Source of the DNA: JAAFJM01 sp964529175
GTDB lineage: Bacteria > Bacteroidota > Bacteroidia > UKL13-3
Assembly (NCBI GenBank): GCA_964529175.1
Contig: CAZGVO010000015.1
Coordinates: 23,877-87,876, forward strand
Direction: 5' to 3'
DNA: 64,000 bases
Below, piece after piece: positions 9,085 to 17,835 of this stretch (position 1 is the first letter of the stretch; each line of letters opens with the position of its first letter). A model generated the notes under the pieces. That model was not told the DNA's origin. It made no database searches and worked only from the letters and a program-made list of their open reading frames with translations. The translations under genes and the position numbers were made by a program.

Positions 9085-9601
9085 TATTTTTAGCTATTTT
9101 GTAAGTTAAGGTGTATGCTTTTTTTACCACTAAATTAGAGTTACGAGCTATATAGCTAAATTTAACTTTTACTTTCCAAGTAGTTTTGTTAACTTTTCTA
9201 CCTATAAATGTTCCGTTTTTTATTTTATAGGTTCCTGCATCGCGGCAAAAACAACTTTGAGTATATAATATAGGTATGTTTTTTAAGTTAGATGATTTAA
9301 AGTAAAAACTTTTTACTTTTGGGTTAATGGTAAAAATTAACCTTTCTACTATTTCATCATCGGCTATTTGAAGGTATTCTTTGCTTCTAAACTCGTATTC
9401 AAATAATAGGTTATTACCAGCTTTTAATTCATAATCAGGATTTATGCTATCGTTTGAGTTAAATTGAATGGCTTTTTGGGTAAATATTTTAGCCGATTTT
9501 TTTTCTGGCGTAAAAGCATTCATTAACGAATCTTCATTGTTTTGCGAAAAGCCAATAATATTAAATACCAAAATAAAGGCAATGGTTGAAAATAGTTTCA
9601 T
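9077..9601 (-). CDS. Secreted protein of unknown function
   Basis: This 174-aa protein begins with a signal peptide (MKLFSTIAFILVFNIIGFSQ) of the Bacteroidota kind, ending F-S-Q, so it is exported to the periplasm or surface. The mature part is basic and beta-rich, with one close cysteine pair (CFC, around residue 118). I recognise no family. Its 3' end overlaps the start of the GNAT acetyltransferase by 8 bp. The first ATG is used and fits the signal peptide. Confidence 0.7.
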   Translation of the reverse strand: MKLFSTIAFILVFNIIGFSQNNEDSLMNAFTPEKKSAKIFTQKAIQFNSNDSINPDYELKAGNNLLFEYEFRSKEYLQIADDEIVERLIFTINPKVKSFYFKSSNLKNIPILYTQSCFCRDAGTYKIKNGTFIGRKVNKTTWKVKVKFSYIARNSNLVVKKAYTLTYKIAKNND

Positions 9602-9692
9602 GTTTTTATTTATTTTGGAGCAATAATAATCAATACAATTATTGTTTAAACATTTTGAGCATAATATTGTAGAAATAAAACAAACCCATTTT

Positions 9693-10346
9693 ATGAAAAA
9701 GCAAGAACGATTTGAGCAAATTATAAACTATTTTAAAACTAATCAGCCAATTGCAGAAACGGAACTGCATTATGAAAATCCTTTTCAACTTTTAATAGCA
9801 GTTATACTTTCGGCCCAATGCACCGATAAACGTATTAATATGATTACGCCAGCATTGTTTAAAGCTTTTCCAACGCCACAAAAATTAGCCGAAGCTGAGT
9901 TTGATGAAGTTTTTCACTATATAAAATCAGTTAGTTATCCAAGTAATAAAAGCAAACACTTAATTGGTATGGCTCAAATGTTGGTAAACGATTTTAATGG
10001 AAAAGTTCCAGAAACAACAGAAAATCTTACAAAACTTCCGGGTGTTGGCCGTAAAACTGCTAATGTAATTACTTCGGTAGTTTATAACCAACCCAGCATG
10101 GCAGTTGATACCCATGTGTTTAGAGTAAGTAATCGCCTCGGGTTAACTACCAATTCAAAAACACCACTACAAACCGAAAAAGAGCTAATTAAATATATAC
10201 CAGAGGAATACGTAGCTGTAGCCCATCATTGGTTAATTTTGCACGGAAGATATACTTGCACAGCAAGATCACCCAAGTGTGATGAGTGTAAACTAACTGA
10301 GTTTTGTAAATCGTATCCTAAGTGGCAAAAAGGGCAAGTTGTATAA
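9693..10346 (+). CDS. nth: Endonuclease III (DNA glycosylase/AP lyase)
   Basis: This base-excision repair enzyme removes oxidised pyrimidines and nicks the abasic site. The ATG at 9693 is chosen because it begins the conserved region directly; a TTG at 9642 would add 17 unconserved residues. The helix-hairpin-helix LPGVGRKTANVI carries the catalytic lysine K121, and D139 sits in AVDTHVFRV. The [4Fe-4S] cluster ligands are C189-x6-C196-x2-C199-x5-C205, exactly the family spacing. The length of 217 aa is typical. It is divergent from the rnhA operon. Confidence 0.97.
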   Translation: MKKQERFEQIINYFKTNQPIAETELHYENPFQLLIAVILSAQCTDKRINMITPALFKAFPTPQKLAEAEFDEVFHYIKSVSYPSNKSKHLIGMAQMLVNDFNGKVPETTENLTKLPGVGRKTANVITSVVYNQPSMAVDTHVFRVSNRLGLTTNSKTPLQTEKELIKYIPEEYVAVAHHWLILHGRYTCTARSPKCDECKLTEFCKSYPKWQKGQVV

Positions 10347-10424
10347 TCATTTAGCTATTTACTAATAAATTAGTTTAATTTGTTGCATTATTATTAAATT
10401 GCGACAATTACCATTAGGTTATTT

Positions 10425-11615
10425 ATGAAAAAAATAATTTTTATTCTACTTAGTACACTAGTTTTTCAAGGTGCTTTTGCCCAAAAGCAATTAACAGAAC
10501 CTCAATTAATTCTGCCTGGTCATAACAACGATTTAAATGCATTGGCTTTTTCATTAAAGTTCAATGTTTTAGCATCGGCAGGTTGGGATAATTCAATAAA
10601 TATTTACAGTGGCGATACCACTTTTAAGTTAATAAAAACAATTCCAAATGCGCATAGAGCACAAATAAATGCTTTAAAATTTAACAAGCAAGGCAATTTG
10701 TTGGTAAGTGCTTCTAACGATTTTGTGGTAAATGTGTATGATAGTACTTTTAAGAAAACCAAAATGTTAGTAGCGGCTGATGGTCATACTTCAAACATCA
10801 ATGCAGTAATCTTTGATAATAGTGGTAAAGTTGTTTTTAGTGGTGATGATGCAGGCCGTATTATTATTTGGAGTTTAGAAACACAAAAAAAATTAAGAGA
10901 ATTAAATAATGGTGTGGCTATTAATGCCATTGCTATGAGCAACGACCCTAGAACACTTTTTGTAGCTGGTCAAGAACCTTTTGTAAAGGTAATAAATGCT
11001 GCAAATGGACAAACTCAACGCACATTTGTGGGTCATACTGATGCTATTAATGCATTAGAAATCAGCCCTAACCAAATGTATTTATTAACAGGTAGCAACG
11101 ATAAAAGTGCAAGAATTTGGGATTTAAAAACTGGTAAAGAGTTGCGTAAATTAGCCGTTGATTGCTGGAAAGTTACAGCAGTGGCTTTTAGTTTCGATAG
11201 CAAATACTGTGCAACTGGTTGTAATGATGGAAGCATAAAAATTTGGGAAGTGGAAACCGGAAAATTAATTGAAAGCATTACTCCACAAGGATTTAATACA
11301 CGCGATTTAGTGTTTTTTAAACGTTATCGCCAAATAGCTGCGGCACCTATGCTAAAAGGAAGTTCAAACTATGGTGTTCGAATTTATCCTACCGATTTGG
11401 TTGACCCAATTACTGTAAGTGAAAATAAAGCCAACGCGTTACTAGTTAGTAAATTTCAAAATTCTATTGATAGTGTAATGAAAATTAGAACTTTAACTAA
11501 ACAAGATAGCATAAAATATCAATTAATGAAATCCAAGGTGGATATAAAAGCTATGGAGGTAAAAAATAAAGTAGATTCAGTTAGAATTTACAAAACGCCT
11601 TCATTAAAAAAATAG
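10425..11615 (+). CDS. Exported WD40-repeat protein
   Basis: This 396-aa protein has a signal peptide (MKKIIFILLSTLVFQGAFAQ) followed by about seven WD40 repeats. The repeat ends are visible as D-x-[ST]-x-x-[IV]-x-[IV]-[WY], for example SAGWDNSINIYS, SGDDAGRIIIWS, TGSNDKSARIWD and TGCNDGSIKIWE. Together they would form a beta-propeller for protein or ligand binding in the periplasm. A Lys-rich helical tail of about 60 residues follows the propeller. No catalytic motif is seen. It is 23 bp upstream of upp and co-directional with it, though the roles look unrelated. Confidence 0.85.
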   Translation: MKKIIFILLSTLVFQGAFAQKQLTEPQLILPGHNNDLNALAFSLKFNVLASAGWDNSINIYSGDTTFKLIKTIPNAHRAQINALKFNKQGNLLVSASNDFVVNVYDSTFKKTKMLVAADGHTSNINAVIFDNSGKVVFSGDDAGRIIIWSLETQKKLRELNNGVAINAIAMSNDPRTLFVAGQEPFVKVINAANGQTQRTFVGHTDAINALEISPNQMYLLTGSNDKSARIWDLKTGKELRKLAVDCWKVTAVAFSFDSKYCATGCNDGSIKIWEVETGKLIESITPQGFNTRDLVFFKRYRQIAAAPMLKGSSNYGVRIYPTDLVDPITVSENKANALLVSKFQNSIDSVMKIRTLTKQDSIKYQLMKSKVDIKAMEVKNKVDSVRIYKTPSLKK

Positions 11616-11638
11616 TTGAGTTTAAATTACCTAGTTTT

Positions 11639-12283
11639 ATGTTAATCAACCTTTCTGAAAATAACTCCATTGTACAGCATTTTTTAGCTCAAATTAGAGA
11701 TAAAGAAGTACAAAAAGATGCGCTTAGGTTCAGAAAAAATTTATTTAGAATAGCTCAAATATTGGCTTACGAAGTAAGTAAGCAATTGGATTACGAAACC
11801 AAAACTATTACTACTCCATTAGCAGATACGGAGGTTAGTGTAATCAATAATCAACCTGTAGTTTGTAGTATTTTACGTGCTGGATTGATTATGCACGAAG
11901 GTTTTTTAGATTTTTTCGATCAATCAGACTCTGCATTTGTTTCGGCATATAGAAAGCACAGCGCTCCTGGTGAATTCGAAATTGTAGTAGAATACATGGC
12001 TTCGCCTAATTTGCAAGATAAAACGGTCATATTAATTGACCCAATGTTGGCTACAGGCCGAAGTATGTATTTGGCGTATCAAGCAATTTGTAAACATGGA
12101 GTTCCTGCTAAAGTTATAATAGCTAGTTTAATTGCAAGTGAGCAGGGTTTGGTTTATGTAAACCGATTTATGCCTAAAGCAAGTATTATTACAGCTGCAA
12201 TTGATAAAGATTTAAATGAAAATAGTTATATAGTTCCTGGTTTGGGCGATGCAGGCGATTTAGCTTATGGTATAAAATTATAA
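11639..12283 (+). CDS. upp: Uracil phosphoribosyltransferase
   Basis: This enzyme makes UMP from uracil and PRPP (pyrimidine salvage, cytoplasm). The 214-aa protein has CSILRAGLIMHEGFLDFF, corresponding to the family's conserved Leu-Arg-Ala-Gly segment. The PRPP-binding loop is VILIDPMLATGRSM, and the uracil-binding tail is YIVPGLGDAGDLAYG near the C-terminus. All are diagnostic of UPRTases. The ATG lies 23 bp after the WD40 gene. Confidence 0.95.
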   Translation: MLINLSENNSIVQHFLAQIRDKEVQKDALRFRKNLFRIAQILAYEVSKQLDYETKTITTPLADTEVSVINNQPVVCSILRAGLIMHEGFLDFFDQSDSAFVSAYRKHSAPGEFEIVVEYMASPNLQDKTVILIDPMLATGRSMYLAYQAICKHGVPAKVIIASLIASEQGLVYVNRFMPKASIITAAIDKDLNENSYIVPGLGDAGDLAYGIKL

Positions 12284-12547
12284 CTATTTACTACTTTTAT
12301 TGTTTTTAGAAAGGTAAATTTTACAATTAACATAAATATTATTCACAAAATTGATACAAAAGGTGTTAAAAGTAATAGTGCTGAAAATCAATTTATTGTA
12401 ACTAAAATATTAAAAAAACACAATATAATAAAAACAAAAATCAACCGCAAAACGAGCTGTAGTAATTACTGAAATAGATAAAAATTTATTTTTTTAATAA
12501 AAACTGCTTTATTTGCACCCACATCTAAAAATTTAAACAATACAAAA

Positions 12548-12787
12548 ATGTCAGAAATTAAAGGAAAAGTAAAAACCATCATCATGGACAAACTTGGTGT
12601 TGAAGAAGCTGAGATTACAGACGAAGCAAGTTTTACAAACGATTTAGGCGCAGATTCATTAGATACTGTAGAGCTTATTATGGAATTTGAAAAAGAATTT
12701 AATATTGCAATTCCTGATGATCAAGCTGAAAAAATTGGTACAGTTGGACAAGCTGTAAGTTACATTGAACAAAATGTAAAACCATAA
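12548..12787 (+). CDS. acpP: Acyl carrier protein
   Basis: This is the acidic 79-aa carrier of fatty acid synthesis. Ser37 in the motif DLGADSLDTVELIMEFE is the 4'-phosphopantetheine attachment site. The protein has the usual four-helix spacing and ends at IEQNVKP. It is 54 bp upstream of fabF, the conserved acpP-fabF-rnc order seen in many bacteria. The preceding 264 bp carry no gene; T-rich runs just upstream probably contain the promoter, but I see no exact TAnnTTTG. Confidence 0.97.
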   Translation: MSEIKGKVKTIIMDKLGVEEAEITDEASFTNDLGADSLDTVELIMEFEKEFNIAIPDDQAEKIGTVGQAVSYIEQNVKP

Positions 12788-12841
12788 TCAGCTAATTTTA
12801 CAAAAAAAATTAAAACAAACATCTCCCAAAACTAATCTTAC

Positions 12842-14095
12842 ATGCATAAACGCAGAGTAGTAATTACTGGCCTTGGGGCTATCACTCCAATAGGTAACAG
12901 TTTGCAGGAGTATTGGAATGGATTATCAAATGGGGTAAGTGGCAGTGCGCCTATTACCCAATTTGATACCACCCATTTCAAAACAAAATTTGCTTGCGAA
13001 GTAAAAAACTTTGATCCAAACCAGTATCTTGATAAAAAAGATGCTAGAAGAATGGACAGATTCACTCAATTTGCTATGGTAACTTCTGATGAAGCCGTTA
13101 AAGACAGCGGACTTGATTTAGAAACAGTTAACAAAGATAGAGTTGGTGTAATTTGGGCTTCTGGAATTGGTGGATTAAAAACTTTCTTAGACGAAGTTAC
13201 TTCGTTTGCTAAAGGCGATGGAACCCCTCGCTTTAGCCCTTTCTTCATTCCTATGATGATTGCTGATATTGCAGCGGGCTTAATTTCAATAAAATACGGA
13301 TTTAGAGGTCCAAACTTTGCAGTTGTTTCTGCTTGTGCTTCAAGTACCAACGCCATTGGAGATGCATTTATGTATATTCAATCAAATAGAGCCGATATGG
13401 TTTTAACTGGTGGTTCTGAAGCTGTAGTAAACGAAGCTGCAATGGGTGGTTTTAACTCAATGAAAGCACTTTCTGAAAGAAACGATAGTCCAGAAACTGC
13501 CTCACGTCCATTCGATTTAGATAGAGATGGATTTGTTTTGGGTGAAGGTGCTGGTGCATTAATGCTTGAAGAATTAGAGCATGCCAAAGCTCGTGGTGCT
13601 AAAATTTATGGCGAAATAGTAGGTTACGGTGCTACTGCCGATGCTTATCACATGACTGCTCCACATCCAGAAGGAATTGGTGCGGCTAATGTTATGAAAG
13701 CTGCATTATTAGATGCTGGTATGCAGCCAACCGAAATTGATTACGTGAATGTGCACGGAACATCTACTCCACTTGGTGATCCGCAGGAAATAAAAGCTAT
13801 TCAAGCTGTTTTTGGTGAACATGCCTTCAATATTAATATTAGTTCTACTAAGTCAATGACAGGTCATTTACTTGGAGGAGCTGGTGCTATTGAGGCAATT
13901 GCTAGTTTGTTAGCTATTAATAAAGGTATCATTCCTCCAACTATCAATCACTTTACTGATGACCCTGCATTTGATCCAAAATTAAACTTAACTTTTAACA
14001 AAGCTCAACACCGCGAGGTAAAAGCAGTTTTAAGTAATACATTTGGTTTTGGTGGCCACAATGCTTCGATTATTATAAAGAAATTTGAGGAATAA
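12842..14095 (+). CDS. fabF: Beta-ketoacyl-ACP synthase II
   Basis: This condensing enzyme elongates acyl-ACP with malonyl-ACP. The 417-aa protein shows the Cys-His-His triad: C165 (VVSACASSTNAIG), H305 (YVNVHGTSTPLGDP) and H342 (SMTGHLLGGAGA). The gatekeeper segment GFGGHNAS lies near the C-terminus. It follows acpP and overlaps the putative non-ATG start of rnc by 11 bp, so the three are likely co-transcribed. Confidence 0.97.
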   Translation: MHKRRVVITGLGAITPIGNSLQEYWNGLSNGVSGSAPITQFDTTHFKTKFACEVKNFDPNQYLDKKDARRMDRFTQFAMVTSDEAVKDSGLDLETVNKDRVGVIWASGIGGLKTFLDEVTSFAKGDGTPRFSPFFIPMMIADIAAGLISIKYGFRGPNFAVVSACASSTNAIGDAFMYIQSNRADMVLTGGSEAVVNEAAMGGFNSMKALSERNDSPETASRPFDLDRDGFVLGEGAGALMLEELEHAKARGAKIYGEIVGYGATADAYHMTAPHPEGIGAANVMKAALLDAGMQPTEIDYVNVHGTSTPLGDPQEIKAIQAVFGEHAFNINISSTKSMTGHLLGGAGAIEAIASLLAINKGIIPPTINHFTDDPAFDPKLNLTFNKAQHREVKAVLSNTFGFGGHNASIIIKKFEE

Positions 14096-15098
14096 TTTGA
14101 TTACCTTTTTTTTTTATTTTAAATACTATTTTTCTAAAGATCGTGTTTTATTTACAAGAATAAAACAGATTACAGGTATTACACCTTTAAACTTAAGTTG
14201 CTACAAGCAGTCGTTGAGACATCATTCTATTGCTAGTAAAATTCATAATAGTGGTAGTAAAGATAGCAATGAAAGACTAGAATTTTTGGGCGATGCCATA
14301 TTAAACTCAGTAATTGCTGAATATTTATTTAAAAAATATCCATACAAAGACGAGGGTTTTTTAACAGAGTTACGCTCAAAAATTGTTAGTCGAGTTAGTT
14401 TAAACGATTTGGCTCTTAAAATTGGTTTGAGCGAATTGGTTGAATACGATAGAAAAAGCATGCAAAACATCAATGTTAGAAATAGCATTTTTGGCAATGC
14501 TTTAGAGGCGTTTATTGGTGCTATATTTTTGGATAAAGGATTTAAAAAATCAAAATACTTTATTATTGAAAAGTTGCTTCGTTTGCATATTGATGTAGAT
14601 AAATTGCAACAAACCGAAAAGAACTTTAAAGGTAGGTTAATTGAATACACTCAAAAATCGGGTATGAACTTGGATTTTAAAGTGGATGAATTGACTCACG
14701 GTAAACAAAAAATATTTAAGGTTTCGGTAATTGTAAATAAAAAAGTGTTTGGCGAAGCAGAACATACTAATAAAAAACAAGCTGAACAGCAGGCTTCTGA
14801 AAAAGCACTTGAATTACTTAGAAATACACCTAAAGACTTTTTTACCCATCAAGAAAAGATTGATAATAGGGAAGAAGAGTTTTTGGTTGATGAAGTAAAT
14901 GAAGAAACGTTATCTGATACTGATAGTGAAAGTGCTGATATTCAAGAAGATGTAAAGTTGGTAGATAATTTACCTGAAGAAACAGCAACTGAAGACTTAG
15001 TTGTTGAACCTGAAGTGAACTTAGAAATAGATGCGGAAAGCATTCATTCAAACAAGGTTTTAGATGACCAAACGGAAGAGGTTAAAACCAATAATTAA
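14085..15098 (+). CDS. rnc: Ribonuclease III with acidic C-terminal tail
   Basis: This double-strand-specific endoribonuclease processes rRNA and mRNA. The RNase III signature NERLEFLGDA gives E63, E66 and D70, and E141 is the last catalytic acid (FGNALEAFIGAIFLDKG). The position of E. coli Asp114 is Asn138 here. A double-stranded RNA-binding domain follows at about residues 181-247. Residues from about 260 to 337 form an unusual Glu/Asp-rich tail, making the protein roughly 90 residues longer than usual. No ATG precedes the conserved region: TTG at 14085 (overlapping fabF by 11 bp) or TTG at 14097 must be used. Confidence 0.92.
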   Translation: MRNNLITFFFYFKYYFSKDRVLFTRIKQITGITPLNLSCYKQSLRHHSIASKIHNSGSKDSNERLEFLGDAILNSVIAEYLFKKYPYKDEGFLTELRSKIVSRVSLNDLALKIGLSELVEYDRKSMQNINVRNSIFGNALEAFIGAIFLDKGFKKSKYFIIEKLLRLHIDVDKLQQTEKNFKGRLIEYTQKSGMNLDFKVDELTHGKQKIFKVSVIVNKKVFGEAEHTNKKQAEQQASEKALELLRNTPKDFFTHQEKIDNREEEFLVDEVNEETLSDTDSESADIQEDVKLVDNLPEETATEDLVVEPEVNLEIDAESIHSNKVLDDQTEEVKTNN

Positions 15099-15109
15099 TA
15101 AAAAAACTC

Positions 15110-15643
15110 ATGAACGAAAGTTTTGCATTTTTCCTAGATTTTTTAAAATACTTATTGCCTGCTTTGGTAATATTTTTAGTGGTTTACTATCAACAAAAAG
15201 CTTTTTTTGATGATAAGTACCAAAAGCGAATGATTGACTTAAGAAAAGAGCAAGAAAAAACTTTGTTGCCTTTAAAATTACAAGCTTATGAACGTATGAT
15301 TTTGTTTATTGAGCGCATAAGTCCTGAAAGCTTGGTAATGCGTATTCATCAACCGGGCATTAGTGCATCGCAATTAAAAATGGATTTGATAGCAAGCATA
15401 AACCAAGAATTTAATCACAATATTTCGCAACAATTATACGTTTCGAGCCAATGCTGGCAAATGATTAGGGTAGTAAAAGAAGAGATGATTAATTTAATCA
15501 ATACTTCTTATTCTAACCTTGGTCCAAATTGTGTAGGAATTGATTTAAGTAGAGCCATTTTTGAAGAAATTATTAAAATGAATGAAACCCCAACTCACAA
15601 AGCGCTGATTTTTGTGAAACAAGAGTTTGATTTGATGTTTTAA
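15110..15643 (+). CDS. Conserved Bacteroidota membrane-anchored protein (DUF7935-like)
   Basis: This 177-aa protein has one N-terminal membrane helix (residues 9-25, FLKYLLPALVIFLVVYY) followed by a cytoplasmic helical domain. A hydrophilic stretch (QEKTLLPLKLQAYERMILFIERI) and a helical C-terminal half follow. I recall proteins of this kind next to rnc or purC in Bacteroidota genomes, but no function is known to me. It starts 11 bp after rnc, and a very stable terminator follows its stop, so it closes the acpP-fabF-rnc unit. Confidence 0.7.
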   Translation: MNESFAFFLDFLKYLLPALVIFLVVYYQQKAFFDDKYQKRMIDLRKEQEKTLLPLKLQAYERMILFIERISPESLVMRIHQPGISASQLKMDLIASINQEFNHNISQQLYVSSQCWQMIRVVKEEMINLINTSYSNLGPNCVGIDLSRAIFEEIIKMNETPTHKALIFVKQEFDLMF

Positions 15644-15660
15644 GAACATAAAAATAGTAG

Positions 15661-15694
15661 AAAAAAGCTATCTCATTTGAGATAGCTTTTTTTT
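15661..15694 (+). terminator. Rho-independent terminator after the acpP-fabF-rnc unit
   Basis: A 15-bp perfect stem (15661-15675 with 15678-15692) has a 2-base loop and an 8-T tail. The A-run on the left arm makes it potentially bidirectional. Confidence 0.92.
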
Positions 15695-15760
15695 CTTTAG
15701 CAATATTTTTATGATTCCAATTGATTAAAATTGCTTAAGCAAAGATATTTTATGGTGGCA

Positions 15761-15821
15761 TAATACCATCCAAGATTTACGAGAAATAGATTAGCTTAAT
15801 TTGTAAATCAAAATGGTATTA
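15761..15821. promoter_or_regulatory. Nested inverted repeat upstream of purC
   Basis: TAATACCAT (15761-15769) pairs with ATGGTATTA (15813-15821), and just inside it GATTTAC (15774-15780) pairs with GTAAATC (15803-15809). This gives a two-part stem around a 22-base loop, about 70 bases before the purC ATG. It could be a leader RNA structure or protein-binding site. It does not resemble a known purine riboswitch. Confidence 0.45.
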
Positions 15822-15891
15822 TTTTTTAAATAAGTAGCCATTTTCAAAACATAAAAGAGTATTATTGTGCTCTCAAATTTACTATAAATAT

Positions 15892-16842
15892 ATGAAAGCT
15901 ATAATTGCCACCAATTTCTTTTTTCCTAAACAAAAAAACTTTTATAGAGGCAAAGTTCGCGATGTTTACAATATAAATGATGATGTTTTAGTTATGGTTG
16001 CTACTGACCGAATTTCGGCATTTGATGTAGTGATGACTAAGGCAATTCCTTACAAAGGACAAGTACTTAACCAAACTGCGGCATTCTTTTTTGATTTAAC
16101 AAAACACATAGTTCCTAACTGGATTATTTCATCGCCACATACCAATGTAACTATTGGACATAAATGTGTTCCTTACCAAGTTGAAATAGTAATTCGTGGT
16201 TATTTAACTGGTCATGCTTGGCGCGAATACAAAAGTGGAAAACGCACTATTTGTGGCGTTCCAATGCCTGAAGGAATGCGCGAAAATGACAAATTCCCTG
16301 AACCAATTATAACCCCAACAATTAAAGCTACCAGCGGACACGATACAGATATTAGCAAAGAGGAAATTATAGCTCAAGGATTGGTAAGTGCTGAAGATTT
16401 TGCTCAAATTGAAAAATATACCCGCGAATTATATGCATTTGGAACTGAATTTGCTTTAAAGCAAGGCTTAATTTTAGTAGATACCAAATATGAATTTGGC
16501 AATAAAGATGGTGTAATTATGCTGATGGATGAAGTGCATACTCCTGATTCATCGCGTTATTTTTATGCCGATACTTATGATGAAATTCAAGCTAAAGACC
16601 AACAACAACGCCAATTATCGAAAGAGTTCGTGCGTCAATGGTTAATTAGCCAAGGTTTTCAAGGTCAAGAAGGAGCTACAGCACCAACTTTTCCTGACGA
16701 TTTGATTGATAGCATAACCAACAGATATGTAGAACTATACCAAAACATTACTGGTTTGGAGTTTGTTAAAAATGGTTACGAAAACTTTGAAGATAAAATG
16801 GAAAAAGCTATTTTAGCCGAATTAGAAAAACTTGCTAAGTAA
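15892..16842 (+). CDS. purC: SAICAR synthase (phosphoribosylaminoimidazolesuccinocarboxamide synthase)
   Basis: This ATP-dependent enzyme joins aspartate to CAIR in purine synthesis. The 316-aa protein carries the diagnostic segments FYRGKVRDVYNI, VATDRISAFDVVM, EIVIRGYLTGHAWREYKSG, GLILVDTKYEFG and DEVHTPDSSRYF. It is of the longer, yeast-like class rather than the roughly 240-aa E. coli class. The ATG at 15892 is used; a TTG at 15865 would add nine residues without conservation. A gene of unknown function follows 2 bp after the stop. Confidence 0.95.
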   Translation: MKAIIATNFFFPKQKNFYRGKVRDVYNINDDVLVMVATDRISAFDVVMTKAIPYKGQVLNQTAAFFFDLTKHIVPNWIISSPHTNVTIGHKCVPYQVEIVIRGYLTGHAWREYKSGKRTICGVPMPEGMRENDKFPEPIITPTIKATSGHDTDISKEEIIAQGLVSAEDFAQIEKYTRELYAFGTEFALKQGLILVDTKYEFGNKDGVIMLMDEVHTPDSSRYFYADTYDEIQAKDQQQRQLSKEFVRQWLISQGFQGQEGATAPTFPDDLIDSITNRYVELYQNITGLEFVKNGYENFEDKMEKAILAELEKLAK

Positions 16843-16844
16843 TT

Positions 16845-17303
16845 ATGTATTACAATGCAGAACACCTAAAGTTGCTTAAAAGCGCTGAAGGAAAAATACT
16901 TAACAAAGTTTTGTACCACTTTTGGGTAAATAAAGCCAATCCACAAGATATTTTCAGTTTTGTGGAGTTCATGGAGTTACAATTTATTGACAACAGCAAG
17001 TTGATTTTGCAAAAAGCAGAAGAGATTAGTGAAATGATTTTGCCATTAGCAGAGTTGGATATTGATTTATTGAATCACAATTTGCAAGTTGAATTTACTG
17101 GAAGTTTGCAATATCAAACGCGTGATGCAAGCAATACCAAAGCTTGGAAAAACTTAATCAATCACACAATTGATGATGTGCTTGTAGAGGAAGAAGATGG
17201 CTTATTTATAGCTGAAGCATTGATAGTAGGTACACATACGCATCAAACTATTATAAGACTTGAAAACGATGGCTTGGAGGCCGATGAATACATTTTAGAA
17301 TAA
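16845..17303 (+). CDS. Protein of unknown function in the purC operon
   Basis: This 152-aa soluble, acidic protein starts 2 bp after the purC stop, so it is translationally coupled to it. It has no signal peptide, membrane segment or recognisable motif. The second half looks beta-rich (LQVEFTGSLQYQTRDA and GLFIAEALIVGTHTHQTIIRLEN). I cannot assign a family. The tight linkage to purC and the shared terminator suggest expression with purine synthesis, but a role there is only inferred. Confidence 0.65.
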   Translation: MYYNAEHLKLLKSAEGKILNKVLYHFWVNKANPQDIFSFVEFMELQFIDNSKLILQKAEEISEMILPLAELDIDLLNHNLQVEFTGSLQYQTRDASNTKAWKNLINHTIDDVLVEEEDGLFIAEALIVGTHTHQTIIRLENDGLEADEYILE

Positions 17304-17304
17304 C

Positions 17305-17332
17305 AAAAAAGCTGCTTTATGCAGCTTTTTTT
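17305..17332 (+). terminator. Rho-independent terminator after purC operon
   Basis: AAAAAAGCTGC (17305-17315) pairs with GCAGCTTTTTT (17321-17331) around a 5-base loop, with a T tail. Confidence 0.9.
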
Positions 17333-17392
17333 ATTACTAACTAGTGTTGTTTTGTAAATTAAGCTAATTTTACGGCTTAAAAACCACTAAAA

Positions 17393-17788
17393 ATGGAACT
17401 TACCATTAATACACCAGCATTATTATTTCCAGCTATAACCTTGTTAATGTTAGCTTTTACCAACCGTTTTTTAGCATTGGCAAGCTTAATTAGGAACCTT
17501 CACACCAAGTTTAAGCAAAATAGCGATGATAAGAAAATGGTAATAGCTCAACTTAAAAATCTTAGAAAGCGCATCAAACTAATTAAATACATGCAAGCTT
17601 TTGGCGTGTTGAGTTTTTTTATGTGTGTATTAACCATGTTTTTTCTTTACATAAATTACATGATTTGGGCGCAAACTTTATTTGGTTTAAGTTTGTTAGT
17701 TTTACTATTATCGTTGGCCATTTCGTTAATTGAAATAAACATTTCTACCAATGCTTTAGAGCTTGAGTTAAGCGATATGGAAGAGTAA
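17393..17788 (+). CDS. DUF2721-like membrane protein
   Basis: This 131-aa protein has an N-terminal hydrophobic segment (PALLFPAITLLMLAFTNRFLALASLIR), then a basic amphipathic cytoplasmic stretch (KKMVIAQLKNLRKRIKLIKYM). Two further membrane helices follow (about residues 71-90 and 95-115). The pattern FTNRFLALASLIRNLH plus a C-terminal acidic helix fits the DUF2721 family, whose function is unknown. It is a single-gene unit between two others on the same strand. Confidence 0.75.
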   Translation: MELTINTPALLFPAITLLMLAFTNRFLALASLIRNLHTKFKQNSDDKKMVIAQLKNLRKRIKLIKYMQAFGVLSFFMCVLTMFFLYINYMIWAQTLFGLSLLVLLLSLAISLIEINISTNALELELSDMEE

Positions 17789-17835
17789 TTTAAACAAATA
17801 ACTATATACTTAAGCCACAAAATCTTTACAAACCA

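Noticed and set aside
14243..14650. Long open frame on the minus strand inside rnc (135 aa)
   Set aside because: It lies entirely opposite the conserved RNase III domain, has no family features and reflects codon bias of the true gene.
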